This document shows positions 11,204 to 24,034 of a DNA stretch of 54,124 nt, piece after piece. A model generated the notes under the pieces. It was not told the DNA's origin, searched no databases, and saw only the letters and a program-made list of their open reading frames with translations. Origin of the DNA: Paramacrobiotus richtersi (lineage: Eukaryota; Tardigrada; Eutardigrada; Parachela; Macrobiotidae); contig JAQGAU010000031.1 in assembly GCA_034698045.1 (NCBI GenBank), positions 1-54,124 of the forward strand. The letters run 5' to 3'. Every line of letters begins with the position of its first letter. The stretch's first letter is position 1. The position numbers and the translations under genes are program-made.

Positions 11204-12563
11204 CTACTCTTCTTCTTCGGCAGCCGCCGCCGCTTTTTTGGACTTCTTCTTGGGGGATGATTTCGCAGACTTTTTCGGCTTTTCAACTTTAGCTGCAAAA
11301 AAAACAACGATAAGGATACAATTTCACGTCGATATACCTAATCAAAAAGCAATAAATTTCTGGCTAGCAGTTTGCTGATAAAACATAACCAGAAGTACAA
11401 CAAAGTTACAAGAAACGGCAAATTGTAATACTGCATGTTACAGCATCATGCCCAATTCGGATAAAACGGTACAAAAAATTACGGAACAGTAAATTCGATT
11501 TCGCTATAATGAAATCGCATCACAATAGTAATAATTCAGGTAAAATCTGCAAAAAAGCGTTTAAAAATTTTCAAAAAAGGGTAAGAATGACGAGCAGCGC
11601 TGTGTTTAATGATTAATCAAAATGAAAAGTACAAAAAAGGGCATACGTTCAACATCCAGCTGCATGGCAGTGTCGGCCACTTTCCACTGATTGCGTGGTT
11701 TGAGAAGGGCCGGATGCAGGTGCGGAATGACTCCTCCTTGGGCGATTACCACTCCCTCGCAGAATCGGTTCAGTTCTACAAAAGAGCTCGACGTCTACGT
11801 TGGTCTAGTTTGAATAAACTTTGCATAAGCTTCAAATCCGAATACGAAAAGAAAGTTAAGGTACTGTAACTGAATCACGATCATAAAAATGAACAAAAAG
11901 TAACTGAAACAGTCTGCGCCTAATGACGCAACACACTGCAGTTGCTGCAGAAAGCGAGTAAAATTTTTGAATTCCGCATCATGTTAGCATGCACAACACT
12001 GAAGCTCGAGTGATTCCCTACCTTCGTCATTGCGGATGGCCAGCTGTATATGGCGCGGAGTGATGCGTTTCTTGTTATTGTCACTGGAGGCTTTCCCGGC
12101 CAGCTCAAGCACCTCCGCAACCAAATATTCCACCACAGCTGCCTGCAATCACGGAAGACGTTGAGATAATTTTACCAGCATAAACAAAAACACAGAGCCA
12201 CTCTTTATACCGTGTAAACGCCAGATCCAATGCTCAGTCTTTTGGAGTAGTTTCCCTTTCTGAAGGCCCGCATGATACGACTGACGGGCATCACCAGTCC
12301 GGACATGGCGGATTTGGACGTCTGTCGCAAAAACCAACCGTAAGAAAATTTCAGCAACGAAAATCGAATTAGTGGTTGCGTCGTTCGCAAGCCATAAAGA
12401 ACAGTTACTGATATTCATTTTCATAATGTTAGTCAAACTGTCGAAGGCAAAGCTTCCTTAGTTCCTACAAGAATTCTCCGGAATGAATGATATCCTGGAG
12501 ACACAGGTGGGAACCATTACTTACCCTTTTCTTCTGAATAGTTTTCGCTCCGCGGCCCGACAT
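11204..12563 (-). CDS. Divergent histone H2A with extended SPKK/acidic tail
   Basis: Five exons in transcript order are 12563-12525, 12321-12211, 12142-12022, 11775-11647 and 11292-11204, giving 162 residues (canonical H2A about 125-130). The start [12 protein letters not shown] matches the H2A N terminus. The fold follows: [53 protein letters not shown] and [15 protein letters not shown]. Usually invariant FPVGR is MPVSR and GAGAPVY is SIGSGVY, so this is a variant. The acidic-patch residues (three E in the EYL..EV.EL helix, then DEE) are kept. The tail is about 45 residues past HPALL, with a last exon rich in K, P and A, containing SSPKKKSKK and ending in four E. Four introns argue for a replication-independent gene. 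The protein would sit in nucleosomes with H2B. The exon 4 donor and the tail join are the least certain. Confidence 0.85.
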
Positions 12564-13650
12564 TGTGTGCAGATTTGTAAGGAAAACTAGAATCAACCAG
12601 GGATTGTTATAATTATTCACGATGGAGCTGCGCATCTTATTTAGTCTTATGATTTTTATCATGATTCTTATGATCTTATCGTTTTCAACAACTCAACAGT
12701 AATTGCTAAATGCTAATTTACCTGATAATCAATCTAACAAAAGCAAATCGATGCGAAAACCAAGGGATTCCTAACCGGTTAGGCTAACCGTTCAAAAAAT
12801 TAAAAGTTTTGGACTGTGGATAACAACAACTGAAGTCTGCAGAAAATGAATGCCAAACAGTGGAAGACCAAAAGCGTCAACGGCCCAAAATGCCAAAAAT
12901 GTGGAGCTGATGGGTCCGGTATGAGAACTCGCACTGCTTTACAAGAAAGGGGGTGGGATAAAGGGGACTAAAAACCAATCATCTTGACCGTTTGATGTTA
13001 CACCTTACTTTCCATTGGATAAAAAAGCCCGGCACCGTCGCATGCTTTGTTCGGTTCTGTTCATTCTCATGACGGAGGAAGTCGAGTGCAAAACCACGTG
13101 GTTAGTTGGGTTACGATGGTACTTACATCTTTAGATGCGGCACGATTTCGCCCCACTTGGTGGGCGAGCAACAATGACGGCACTGGGCGGTTGCAACACT
13201 TTCTTGGCTCTTGGGTGGGGCGGCCCAGAGGAGTGGGAGAACTGCACTGACAAAAAGCAACAACCGCCTTGGGACGACAGCCGTTCGTAAGTGACTGCCT
13301 TGATTTGTACCCAACGGCTGACCTGCTTTTGACTCACTTACAAGAGCGGCAGTTATGTGGACCACGGACTGGGGTAAATCAAAAAAATGCAAACAGCGAA
13401 ACTGCAAAAGCGAAAGTTTTATTTTTTGACTCGAAGTACTTCTGATTACAATTATCATGCGTTGTTGCAGTTTATTATTCCATGTCAGATTTCAGATGAC
13501 GTGTTTCTCGTAAAAGCTTCTTGTGAAGAGGCACCCTTTCAAGTTTGATTTCTATTTGATACACATTTCAGGAGTACAGTCAGTACGCTGTAAGCGTACG
13601 GTTCACATCAACATTTCCACATCCAACGATCAGACTCACAATTACTAGAA
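12564..13650. other. Region between the divergent H2A and ECH1 genes
   Basis: This should hold both promoters. A GC-rich stretch at about 13120-13380 contains an inverted repeat, CAGCCGTTCGTAAGTGA near 13275 against TCACTTACAAGAGCGGC near 13332. Short ORFs on both strands here show no family features. Sequence starting ACTTACATC (13123) recurs at 27864. I can assign no RNA gene. Confidence 0.35.
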
Positions 13651-16231
13651 ATGGCTCAGCTGGCGATGCGATTTACTGGATATTTTTTGAGGGTGTGCTG
13701 CAAACCGAATTCGGTAAGATTACACGGGACCGAGGCCGTAATATGTACTTCTGTTTTACGTAATGTTTTATGCATATGCGGGATTGCAGAGAGCAGCTTT
13801 CGCAGCAGGAACTGGACAGCGAAGCTTTACGACAACACCATCGTGTTGGGGAGATGTTGATAATGGGCAGGCTGCATATGATTACCAGACGGTGAAAGTG
13901 GAAAAAAGTACGGAGAAAGCTGGATTATTGCATGTGCAGCTCAATCGTCCCGACCGCCTGAATTCTTTAAATCCTCAAGCCTGGAAGTGAGTGAGTGCTG
14001 ACACCAGTGAATTGTTGAGTTTTGTCTGTTTTGACAAGAAAGCTGATGAATTTTCTGAAATTCTGCAGAAATTAAAGAATTCTTTCTTTTTATAGAAGGA
14101 ATAGTCTCGTGGTATGTCTTTTAACTATTTCCGTATCTATAAACGTTTCACATATTCCTCTTCGTTGTTAATTTACTTTGTTTATTTGCAGACATTTTTG
14201 AATTGTTTAATTTATTTTTGAATGGTATCATTTTATACGTGTTTTTTATTATTATTAGGCTGTTTCTATTGTGGAGATAATTGTCTACCTGATTGTTATG
14301 GTTATTTACGATCAGGTTAAGAAAACACTCTTAATACTATAACACCTGTGTTTTTGCTAACACTTACAGTAAACTCACTGTTAGCTGATGATGCAGTGGT
14401 GAACGATAGAAAATGTTCATTAATCTTTTTGTTGCTTTTATTGGTGTTAAACAGTTAAATTTTTACTTGTGTTGGTTGTGAACCATGAAAATTTAAGTAA
14501 TCGTGATTTAATTCTTGTATGAGTCGGGTTTATGGATTCGAAAAATGTGAACGTAGTAAGACAAATGGGGATCAAAAAATAGGTCCTGACAAAATTTCGT
14601 GAGGTAACTGAAAAATTGTTGCAGAATCGGAGTAGTTTATTGAATCTAAGCTGTTAAGTGTTGGGATTTGATGGTTGTAGAGATATTGGAGAATGTTTTG
14701 ATAAAATCGCTTCGGATCCGGAAGCCCGAGTGGTCATTCTGAGCGGGAATGGGAAACATTTTTGCGCCGGTTTGTTAAATTGAAGCACATTTCAATATAA
14801 TTATAATTACCAAAAACGCTTTCTTTGTTGTAGGTTTGGATTTAATGGACATGGGGCCGCTTATGGAGATGCTGGGTGGCGATGCGGAGTTTGCTCGAAA
14901 AGCCTTGAAAATGCGGGAGACTATCCTCAAGTACCAGGCGACACTGACCGCCATTGAAAAGTGCCCCAAACCGGTGATTGCCGCCATCCACGGCGCGTGC
15001 ATTGGGGCTGGGATTAACATGGTGGCGGCTTGTGATATTAGATACTGCACGGAAGATGCTGTTTTTGCCATTAAAGTAAGGCACAGTAAAAAATGCGTAG
15101 TTTCTTCCGATTTCGTAGGGATTCCGGTTTTGTGTTCATGCGTTATGGTTATCGAAGTTAGTCTGTAAAAGAGGTGGTATTTTCTAGAATTGTTGATGGG
15201 TAATTCACAGATAATTCATGTATGGTCATATGGAATAATTTCTGAAATACTGAAAATATATAAATTTTAAAATATATAATTTTGTTAATATTTTGTTTTT
15301 TACATGGGACCACTGTTTTCCATTTGCCTTTCGATGCGATTATTTCGATGCGGTTTTAGTAACGGACTGCATTTCAGTGGGTGTTTTATTGACTTTCGCT
15401 CTATAATTTTCTATGGTTCTAAGAATGAATGCAAATGCTGTACGAGTTGAGTAAAAAATCATATATAGGATAATGTGAAATTTGATCATGCACTGAATTC
15501 ATGACACTCAGTTTCAAAATCTTGAGTATTTTCTGTGTTTAGGAGATTGATATTGGGATCGCAGCCGATGTTGGCGTTCTGCAGCGTATGCCCAAGTACA
15601 CCGGAAATGATTCATTGTTACGGGAACTGGCTTTCACCGCGCGCAACTTTTCGGCTGGAGAAGCACGGAAACTTGGATTTTTATCGAAAACATTTGAAAA
15701 CAAAGAAATGATGATGAGCAGTGCCTTTGATCTTGCCGCGGTGATTGCGCGAAAGAGTCCACTAGCTGTTCAAGGAACGAAGGTTCATTTAAATTACAGT
15801 CGGGATCATTCTGTGCAGGAAGGGTTGGAACACATGGTAAGACTGGTTGTCGTCTGCACAGCATCCTAAATATATTAATAATATGAGAATATATTAAAAA
15901 TATTAATGATGTAATTAAATGCCGACAATTTAACAAAATTAATCATGTTGAAATAGTAGCTATATAAAAGCAAACAGTACTGCCAGTTTTCAGTTTTTAT
16001 GATGTTCTTGAGACCTGCATGTTCTGTCGTATTAGGCGTTTTTGGTGAAGAGAGTTTGTTTGGTTTTATTTACTCGTTTCTTACGTTATGCAACAAAACA
16101 TTTCCCCGGTATTTGTTTTGCAGGCAAACTGGAATATGGCCATGTTGTTGAGTGAGGATTTGATGAAATCTGCCACAGCCTCCATGGACCGGTCGGGAAA
16201 AACCGTGCCTAAATTTGAAAATTTATTATAA
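13651..16231 (+). CDS. ECH1: ECH1-like delta3,5-delta2,4-dienoyl-CoA isomerase, mitochondrial
   Basis: Six exons are 13651-13713, 13790-13986, 14681-14769, 14834-15075, 15543-15836 and 16124-16231, giving 330 residues (mammalian ECH1 about 328). It belongs to the crotonase superfamily and moves double bonds during beta-oxidation of unsaturated fatty acids with odd-numbered double bonds. The N terminus is Arg/Ser-rich without acids, as for a mitochondrial leader. HVQLNRPDRLNSLN, the GLDLMDM loop, the oxyanion-hole region HGACIGAGI and GIAADVGVLQRMPK identify ECH1. Of the three catalytic acids known in rat ECH1 (Asp176, Glu196, Asp204), Glu198 and Asp206 are present here, but the first is Asn178 (AAC, 15016-15018). 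The C terminus is KFENLL, not the peroxisomal SKL of mammals, so import is probably mitochondrial only. Confidence 0.93.
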
Positions 16232-16883
16232 TGTTTCCAGATTGTTTTGTGCAGTCGACTATCTTTTTTAACTCTGCGGACTGTTGATAAGTTAGATGGT
16301 TTTGTTAAACGACGTGCTGCGTTAACCGCAGACATATAACGAATTTGCGTTTGTTTTATTTGTGTTTCTGATTTTTGTTGATTGTCTTTGTGTTTAACGT
16401 TTAACACAAAAATTAATAAACCTTATTGATTTTTGTGTTTCCGACGAATTATAATAATGCACCAACAACCAAAGACACAAACTTTATTTTCGCCATAAAT
16501 AACGGAACGAAATGTTATTATGTTACACCGCGAAAACGCTTAGGCTTGTCCCCGAATGGAGCATACAGAGAATCATAATTTTATCTGTCCAGACTCTACA
16601 ATGAAATTTAGCAATATAAAAAACGAAAACACGCGCATCGAAGGATACTGCAAATTCCGCAAAACATTTTCAGGATTCAATGATAAATTGTTTATCACCT
16701 TAATCAATCGTCACAGACTCATAGTGCTCCAACTTAAAGTGGTAAAAATACTCTAGCTTTATTAAGAATAACCGGGAAACCGCGCTAAATTTTCGGAAAT
16801 TGCTGACGGTAATCACATTAATCAATCATGGTAGCCAAGTAAATACGCGGTTAACGGAACTCTCTCAATCCACATGGAATTAC
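16232..16883. other. Intergenic region between ECH1 and the F-box gene
   Basis: The two genes converge here. The sequence is AT-rich with 3' UTRs expected from both sides. No gene or RNA is recognised; ORFs at 16081-16407 and 16556-16756 look like chance frames. Confidence 0.4.
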
Positions 16884-17834
16884 TCAACGACGGTGCGTTA
16901 ATTGTCGGAGTCGACCAGGAAAAAAGTGCTGCACAGTAAGGAAGGTCATCTGCTGAGCCCAAGGTGGCATATTCTCGCAAACCACAGCGGCAATAGACTC
17001 TGCATTCTTCACATCACCGGTAAAAACTGCCGACAACTCTAACACAGACAGGATGGCTTTCCGGCTTTCGTCGTCGCTCAAGGCCAACATCTCCTCCAAC
17101 ATCTTCAGCTTCATTTCCCCCAACGGTCCCAACAGAGTTCCCAGTGTTTCCACCGCGCCCGAGCAACCATCCGACAACCAGGGCCAAAAGCCGCGGGCAT
17201 TCTTGGTAAAGACGGCTTTCGGGAAGATCCCGTACATGATCGGCATTTGGGCATCTTCAGCTGGATCACCCGATTCAAGAAACGCCACCAAGTTGGCATT
17301 GAGGACAATGACCTTGTGGACGGATTCAGGCAAAGCATAGGGGAAATCGTTGACCTTCCAGCATAACTCCTGACTGGCCTCCACAATGATCGTACGCAGT
17401 TTCTCCACGCGGCATGGAAACAAATCCGGCAGTTTGCGATGTTGACCGGTTGCAGCATTCACGGGATCACCACTTTCATCCTTCAGCCTTCTGATTCTGT
17501 TAAAAAAATTTGCCATCCAAGCGCGCTGCGACTTCCCTGGAACGCCAGCATTCGTACTCGTGAGGATCAGGGTTTTGGTCTCAGCTTGAACGAAATTGTC
17601 CAAACCAGCTGCCACAAAGTATGTGATTGTCATTAGATATTTGGTCCAGGGGACGATCACGGTTTCGCGGACGCCAATGGAACCTTTGACAAAATCATTC
17701 CATTCCGTGCAGGCTCGACGAACGCGGGCCTGGACGGTAACGTCCAAATGGGAGAGAATTTCCGCCATCAGGTGATGCGGAACGCGCAGACCATCAAACA
17801 ACAAAATTCCAGCAATTTTCGGCGATTTGTCCAT
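16884..17834 (-). CDS. F-box-like protein, 316 residues
   Basis: A single open frame runs from ATG 17834 without an intron. Residues about 14-51 (FDGLRVPHHLMAEILSHLDV then RVRRACTEWNDFV) match an F-box: a two-helix start with LP/VP..L...IL..L, and the R....C..W that packs on Skp1. F-box proteins are substrate receptors of SCF ubiquitin ligases. The rest has no WD, LRR or Kelch repeat that I can see. It is moderately hydrophobic and helical (GEMKLKMLEEMLALSDDESR), so the substrate domain is unknown. Plus-strand ORFs inside it are shadows. Confidence 0.75.
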   Translation of the reverse strand: MDKSPKIAGILLFDGLRVPHHLMAEILSHLDVTVQARVRRACTEWNDFVKGSIGVRETVIVPWTKYLMTITYFVAAGLDNFVQAETKTLILTSTNAGVPGKSQRAWMANFFNRIRRLKDESGDPVNAATGQHRKLPDLFPCRVEKLRTIIVEASQELCWKVNDFPYALPESVHKVIVLNANLVAFLESGDPAEDAQMPIMYGIFPKAVFTKNARGFWPWLSDGCSGAVETLGTLLGPLGEMKLKMLEEMLALSDDESRKAILSVLELSAVFTGDVKNAESIAAVVCENMPPWAQQMTFLTVQHFFPGRLRQLTHRR

Positions 17835-20769
17835 GATTTATACTAGCACTGACCAAAACTTGGTATGAAGAAACAAAATTGATAAGAAACGAAGAAAAAC
17901 GGGCAGATTCTACCGGGGAAAATACTGTCCCATTCCGTCTTGAACGATCTTCAAATGTGCGACGAGTGCGAAAAAGAGCGAGAAGTGAATGGCCACAGGC
18001 CAAGGCGAAATTTCTAACTGCGATGGTGCTGCCGTCTCATTTACGCCACATGTTTCCGTGTCCGTCTAGGTGACTGTCGCCTCCTTTGATTTCATTGAGA
18101 GTTGAGTTTGCTTTCAGTTTTGGCAAAGAGTCTTGAGTCAGCTGCCTATTCTGCAAAAATTGAAGTTGTAGAACCTGAAGATGTGCAACTGATGTTTACG
18201 CTGGTTTATCGTTTGATTTACATTATTTACCGACAAGTATTCATCGTGTTATCCGCGTAAAAAACAAAGTTACCTCGACGCACAAGTGCTGTTGGACGGA
18301 ATTGGCTATCGAGGCGGTTTTTTTCGACGGTAGGAGAATTGGCTGCGTTTGCAGCATTTGCTGACTGCACTTTCGGTAATTCATTTAATGATTTAATCGC
18401 TTATACATTATTAACCGATTAGATTATGGGGATATGGTTTACTTGTACCATTTCGCAATGCCTGCATAAAAACGTAATTTTCGAAATTTTTAGGGAGATC
18501 GCAAAAGGAAATAACGGGTATCGCTTCGGGACGGAATACTGTCATATTTATTGTATCCCAGTTTTTCTGGATTTTCTGACGTTTTGGAGAGTTTTGTTGG
18601 ATTTGTTTCGATGGGGAGTAAGGAATATCACGGAATCATGGGGAGTTGAATTCCGTTGCACCAGATTGCTTGTGGCATGGCAAGTGAGCGTAAGCGTAAA
18701 TTATTCTGACATTTGATTTTTCGCTGCGGACAAATGACTCTGCTCGTCGCCTGTTCGTAATGAGTGAAATTAATCCTGCACATTTTTCTTCCGAATTATC
18801 CGTTTCGTAGTCGGCCTGTTTTGTGCGACAACCTGCTTGAGGAAAATTCAGTATGGTAATCTTTCCAGCTGGTATTGCTAATTTTTAATTGTTCCCTGTG
18901 ACTTTTGCGGATTCAGCAAAGTGATATTCCTTAGCAAAATTCATAAATCGATGTTGAATGCTACATTTCGTATAACACTAATAACAGCGAAAATACAGTG
19001 AAATGCTTATCGGCTTTGTCCTGTTTAATTTAAGACTGAGTTTTTTTCCAGAAAAAAATGAATTTTTTATTTTTACGATAAAATTTCTGAGAATAGTCAC
19101 CGGTGGCAGTTTTTAATTAATTTAGCATGTGTATGCAATTTTTGTTTCTTGACATTCTTCGCATACCTTTCAAAATATTTCAGCCTATTGTTTTGCTGAC
19201 GGCGATCTGATTTGTTGTTTACAGTCTATTCGAACGGTTTTCTGGAAATTATGTCATCGAAATTACAGAGTTAACGTGATTGTTTTTTGTTATTTGACTT
19301 CTTTTGACTTATTAATTTTGTATTACTTTTTTTTAATAATTTGACTTTGCCTTCTTTTCCTATGAACAAAATGGTCAGTTTTCGCTATTTTGCCTCTCGA
19401 GTCTTTCGACAGTATCAGCTCTGTGCTGCGAGTACAGAAAGTCGATAAAAAGTTTTTAGATTGTAAACAGAAATTTAGAATGTAGATTGTAAACAGATTT
19501 AGAGTGTAGGAGAATTTAGATTGTAACCAGAAATTTTTTTCGTATTAATTAACTGAATTGTTACGGTATCTGTATTCTATACTGAATTTTTACGGTAACT
19601 GAAAATACAGACATTTTCTGATATCGAGTGCTGAGCGCATAAGACGCATTCAGAGTGCAGTTTCATCAAGCGATTCTCTTGAGAGATGTAATTTGATCGG
19701 AATCTCGTTGATATATGTGTGTGTATATATTTTCTCCGATCAAATGGAGCGATGCAAACGCCCGGCAGCGGTTGATATGGCCACACAGTTGCACTTGTGT
19801 GTAATATCAACGGATAATATGCCAATGCGCAATATATACAGAAAATGCGTTATATCTATTTTTGGCAGCTGTCTGCATGTTTGAAACGCAAATGGCGAAG
19901 AATAGGGTCGCGTTAAGAGTCCCGCTGTGTCATATTAATCACTGGCCGGAAAGAAAATGGGTCCTGTTATCCTGCCAGGGTGCCATTGGTTTTTTATGCA
20001 TAAAACTCGAAACATTTGTCGGCACGAGCCGGCGACAATGTCGATTATATTCATTACCGGATTTACGTCTCCATTCAGTGCCATCAAGGGATTATTTGCT
20101 CAAGATAACTTACATACATCGATAGTGATGCATAGTACAATTTATTCGATAGCGAAGGACGTAGTTTCATTGATAATCGTTCTGCCAAATGTCTGCTCAA
20201 GGGTAATTTCTGTACAGTAGACAGCACACCGGAAATGAGTTAAAACACCACCGAAAACAAAGAATTAATTAAGTACGGTTTTAATGAAAATAAAAATGAC
20301 TGTTAACTCCTGCGGGTTCCGTTTTTGTGGGATGTTAAACAAAGGTTTTGCCGATGGGTAGCCATTAAATTGCACTTGATTGAGTCATCAGAATGATTAA
20401 CGAAAGTTTTCCGATGTGATATTGTTGTTGAACTAGGTCAATATGCAAATCCGTGAGGCACATCAGAAGTATTTTCTAAATAACGGCGCATACGTTTTTG
20501 TTTAGAATTTATTAGCAATTAAATGACAGAGTATTTTTGAAACGAATTAGAAATTCGTAAATTGTCAGCTTCGAAGTTTTTCCTCAAGAATTTCAACGGT
20601 GGTTGTAATCCGTTGTATAGCTTTTATGGCGTTGTTTTGGTAATATAACAAACACTGCAGTGTAATTGTTTTTGTCATCGCTTCTTATTATAAACTACCG
20701 AGTCGAACGCAGTAATATTTTACGGATCGTTAATTGTAATTTCTGACTGTCTCTGTTGTACAGCAAACG
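17835..20769. other. 2.9-kb region upstream of the TSC22 and F-box genes
   Basis: No gene is supported. It must contain the promoter of the minus-strand F-box gene (near 17835-18100) and the 5' region of the TSC22 gene. A TTGTACAG acceptor-like site ends at 20762, just before the TSC22 ATG, so an upstream non-coding exon is likely. At 19457, 19483 and 19517 there are three copies of TAGATTGTAAACAG (the last with ACC). ORFs here are short and featureless. Confidence 0.4.
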
Positions 20770-23455
20770 ATGGCTGCTGACACAGTTCAGGAAGCCATGA
20801 ACTCTGGCCCATCGGAGCCCCTGATGAAAGCCAGCGATTACGCCAGTCATCTGCACAACACCTCGGACTCGGACTCTGCACATTCCTCCGGCACCGACAC
20901 GGTGGTGGTGTGTGCGGATGCCGATAGCGCCACGGTATCCCCGACACTGCTGGACGACCGGATGATTGTGTCCGATAACAGCAGCGGATCCACCATTAAT
21001 GCCTCGTTATCGCGGACGGGCGATAATAAGGAGAATCAGCCCAAGAAGGAGAATACCGGGGTGAATCGCGCCCGACACCATAATCATGTGTACCCTGGCA
21101 AAGATGTCCCGGAACCCGATCGGAGGTCGGAGGCGAGTTCCGAGCACACGAGGGTGTCCAAGTTTAAGGTGGTTAAGCTGGAGAGCAAGGCGCCGTACTG
21201 CAGGGGTAAGGGAAATGCGTGTTTTGTGGGTTGTAGTTTTGGCCATTCTTCAAATGCCTTTAGGCCCTTTTAACGTATTCTGGTCATGCTTCGTTGTTTT
21301 CGTCAGTTACATCGAGATTTATTTTTTTTTTATTAAAAGTATATTGATATATTAAAAATATTATATATTTTTATTTTTGTGAAAGCTAAGATGAACGTTT
21401 TTCATTTAACTGGGCTTGGGTAGCTTAACTTTACCGGATCGATTTCTTTTTCACTAATTTTAATATTTATGTAGGTTTTAGAATAGAGATTAGTGTTTGT
21501 AGGGATTCACTTGCAGAGCACAGTTTCTTGATAACTTGAAACAGTTTTCAGGATTGGTCTTCGGTACCGGCAGGCTAATAGCATCTGTCTACAGTAACCG
21601 TGTATTTTACCTGCAAAATTATTCTACAGTAGACTCGTAGTATAGTGGCGGATGCGGTATAAAGGCTATGGATGTATGCCATGAGATAGAAACTACTACC
21701 GCAAAATTTAGTCCAGCTTCCTCTTTTGTTAACTTTTAATTGGAATTGTATTCACAACATTAGCAGCAGCTTTCTGTGAAAGTTCTTTATTACAAAAAAT
21801 AATTTTTTTTAAATTTCTACTCGAACCAGCAGAATGTTTAGTTCAGGCAAACTTCCGACGACTGGTGTGCGAATGAGTGCAGCCGTAATCAGTTACATCA
21901 TTGTGATCTTGTCAAGCCCCATGATATATGAATACTGCTGAGTGCTGGAAATATCTTGCGTGGGTTTTTTGACACCAACTGCACGAAATGTTCTGCGGGT
22001 TGCGCCAGAAAATGTGTTGGATACCAGTTGTAAATGTTCACTTGCATGTCATTATGTCTGTCATATGTGTAACGTTCAAAACTGTTGCTGTTTAGGTCGA
22101 TGGCAGTGTTTTGATTTTCACGACCGTCCCAAAGAGCAGTCCAAACTCCAGCCCAACGAGCGCCCCTCCGCTGACCAGTCATCCGGTTCGGCTGCCCCCA
22201 CCGCCCCGGCCCCACCCGGTCAGATTCCCAGCTGTTCCAGTTCCGTGTCGGATCCGCTGGAGGTGGCCGCCCTCACCGGACACCTCACGGGGAAACCGTC
22301 CAAGTTTAAAGTGACCGCCGTGCAGCTGCCGGTCGGGGTGCCGCCCATCAAACCCCCACCCCCTCCGGATTCGGATTCCACGTCTTCGGTGTCGGAGCTG
22401 AGTGGACGGATCCATCTGCTGTCCAGTGGGGAGGGGGAGAGTAAGGAGCCGACGGTATTTGTGTCCGATTCCAATGCGGCGTTATCGGCGGAGCTGTCCA
22501 GACGGACGACGATCGATATCGGTGCCAATGGGTGAGTTGGGGATCCCCTTTTGTACAGGTTGTATTTCATACGTTCGATGAATTGGATGATCGTGGCAGT
22601 CCAGTGCAATAACGATTGCTGTCCGTTGCATTGAAATCGGATTCATAATTTTCATTTTTTAAGCTGATAAATATGGTATAGATCGGGATATTCGGTTTGA
22701 ACGAAACAGTCTTCTCCTTTTTGCGGATTTAGGTTGTGGCGGTTAAACCATGACGCGTTTATCTTGTGGGAAAGCTGTAGTGATTGTAGTACAGTGGCTC
22801 CTGGTTTCCGTGGAGTTCCGATATTAGCATTATTAGTCACTTTAAATTCTGTCGATATTGCAAGAATTTCCCTCCTTTTTTGATATTGTTATATCATGAG
22901 AGCCTTCGATGTTTTTTAGATTAAGTGAAATCTCGGGAATCAGCCTGGATAACAAAATCCGGCAATGCATGGTAAGTCACCTGGAGCTGATCCATTGGTA
23001 ACATGGTTAGCTTCGTTTCGATTACTCCGTTCGTGCTACGGCGTGGTAAATTTAATATTAATTTTAATAATAATTTTAATATCCGTTTCTGGATGATGTC
23101 CAAGTGTAACTGACTAGCCAGATAAATAGATGCAGGCGATTTGTTTTTAATTGAATGTGAACATCTCAGTCAAGTACAAAGCTGGATATGTTACAGTCGA
23201 TAAATTAATTTGAAAAAATCGGGGAAAATATCAGTTTATTCATTGTGTTTTTATTTGCAGGATTTAGTCGGCAATCATCTAATTATTGCCGTTCGTGGGG
23301 AACTGGAAACCGTCTCCAGTGAACTGGCCAAGCTGCGCGATAAAGTGGAGCAGCTGGAGTTCGAGAACAACGCCCTACGCTCCGAGAATGCCATATTACG
23401 CAGCGCCACCGGCACGGATGCGGTGCACAGGAGTCAGCCATCACGGAAGAAATGA
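20770..23455 (+). CDS. TSC22-domain leucine zipper protein, long (bunched-A type) form
   Basis: Four exons are 20770-21205, 22096-22531, 22920-22971 and 23261-23455, giving 372 residues. The C-terminal TSC box is clear: SLDNKIRQCM (exon 3) and DLVGNHLIIAVRGELETV (exon 4) match the family pattern DNKIEQAMDLVK.HL..AVREEVE, followed by a leucine zipper (LAKLRDKVEQLEFENNALR). Upstream it has the two short motifs of long TSC22D/bunched isoforms: SKFKVVKLES and GRWQCFDF, joined exactly across the exon 1/2 boundary, then a second SKFKV in exon 2. The remainder is Ser/Pro-rich and disordered. Long forms promote growth in flies; they act as dimers through the zipper. The 0.9-kb intron 1 and the long upstream gap could hold alternative promoters for a short form. 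Confidence 0.92.
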
Positions 23456-24028
23456 TACGCCCGGAAAACGGGTGTATTTGTATATTTTTTATAATGTTTT
23501 TTCCACATGCTCATTCAAGCGCTTTCTTTTTGTTATAATGGGATTATATGGTGTCTGTGGTGGGAGGTGTTTTCCTCCAACAGGATGCGAGCCAAAGCGG
23601 GTCTTTTATCATCTGTTCGGTCAAAACTATCTCCGGATTGGGGTGGGAATGGAATAGATGGTTATTTGGATGGGGATGTTGTTTTATTGTTTGGGGGGTG
23701 TGAAACACAGTTTGGGAGATTTTTTGTTTTACAGAGAAAATGTTTTGGAGATTCTTTTCTTTTTGGAGATTCCATTTATGATGCCAGTTGAGAGCTTGCC
23801 ATTTGAGGAAAACGGTCGCTGTGTATCTTTTAATTTGTTTGAAACTGCTGTTGCTTGTGCGTAACGTGGTACAGAATGAAAAATGTACAAGTGCATCAGA
23901 TAAAGCTGCGCACCGGAAGTTATCGTTCGGGATTGCTGTTTATAGATGAGCTTTCGGCAATAGTTACCCGTTGGTAATGACAGCAGCACGGTTTCCTATT
24001 CCGTGTTAATTTCCGGTATAAATACTCA

Positions 24029-24034
24029 AATAAA
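24029..24034 (+). terminator. Candidate poly(A) signal for the TSC22 gene
   Basis: AATAAA lies about 575 bases past the TSC22 stop codon, within AT-rich sequence, and is the first canonical signal downstream. Confidence 0.45.

Noticed and set aside
13123-13458. Minus-strand 111-codon ORF and plus-strand 67-codon ORF between H2A and ECH1
   Set aside because: They overlap each other in a GC-richer promoter-like stretch and have no recognisable domain or splice partner.
18426-18716. 96-codon ORF upstream of the TSC22 gene
   Set aside because: Its composition is that of AT-rich non-coding DNA, with no domain and no splice continuity to TSC22.
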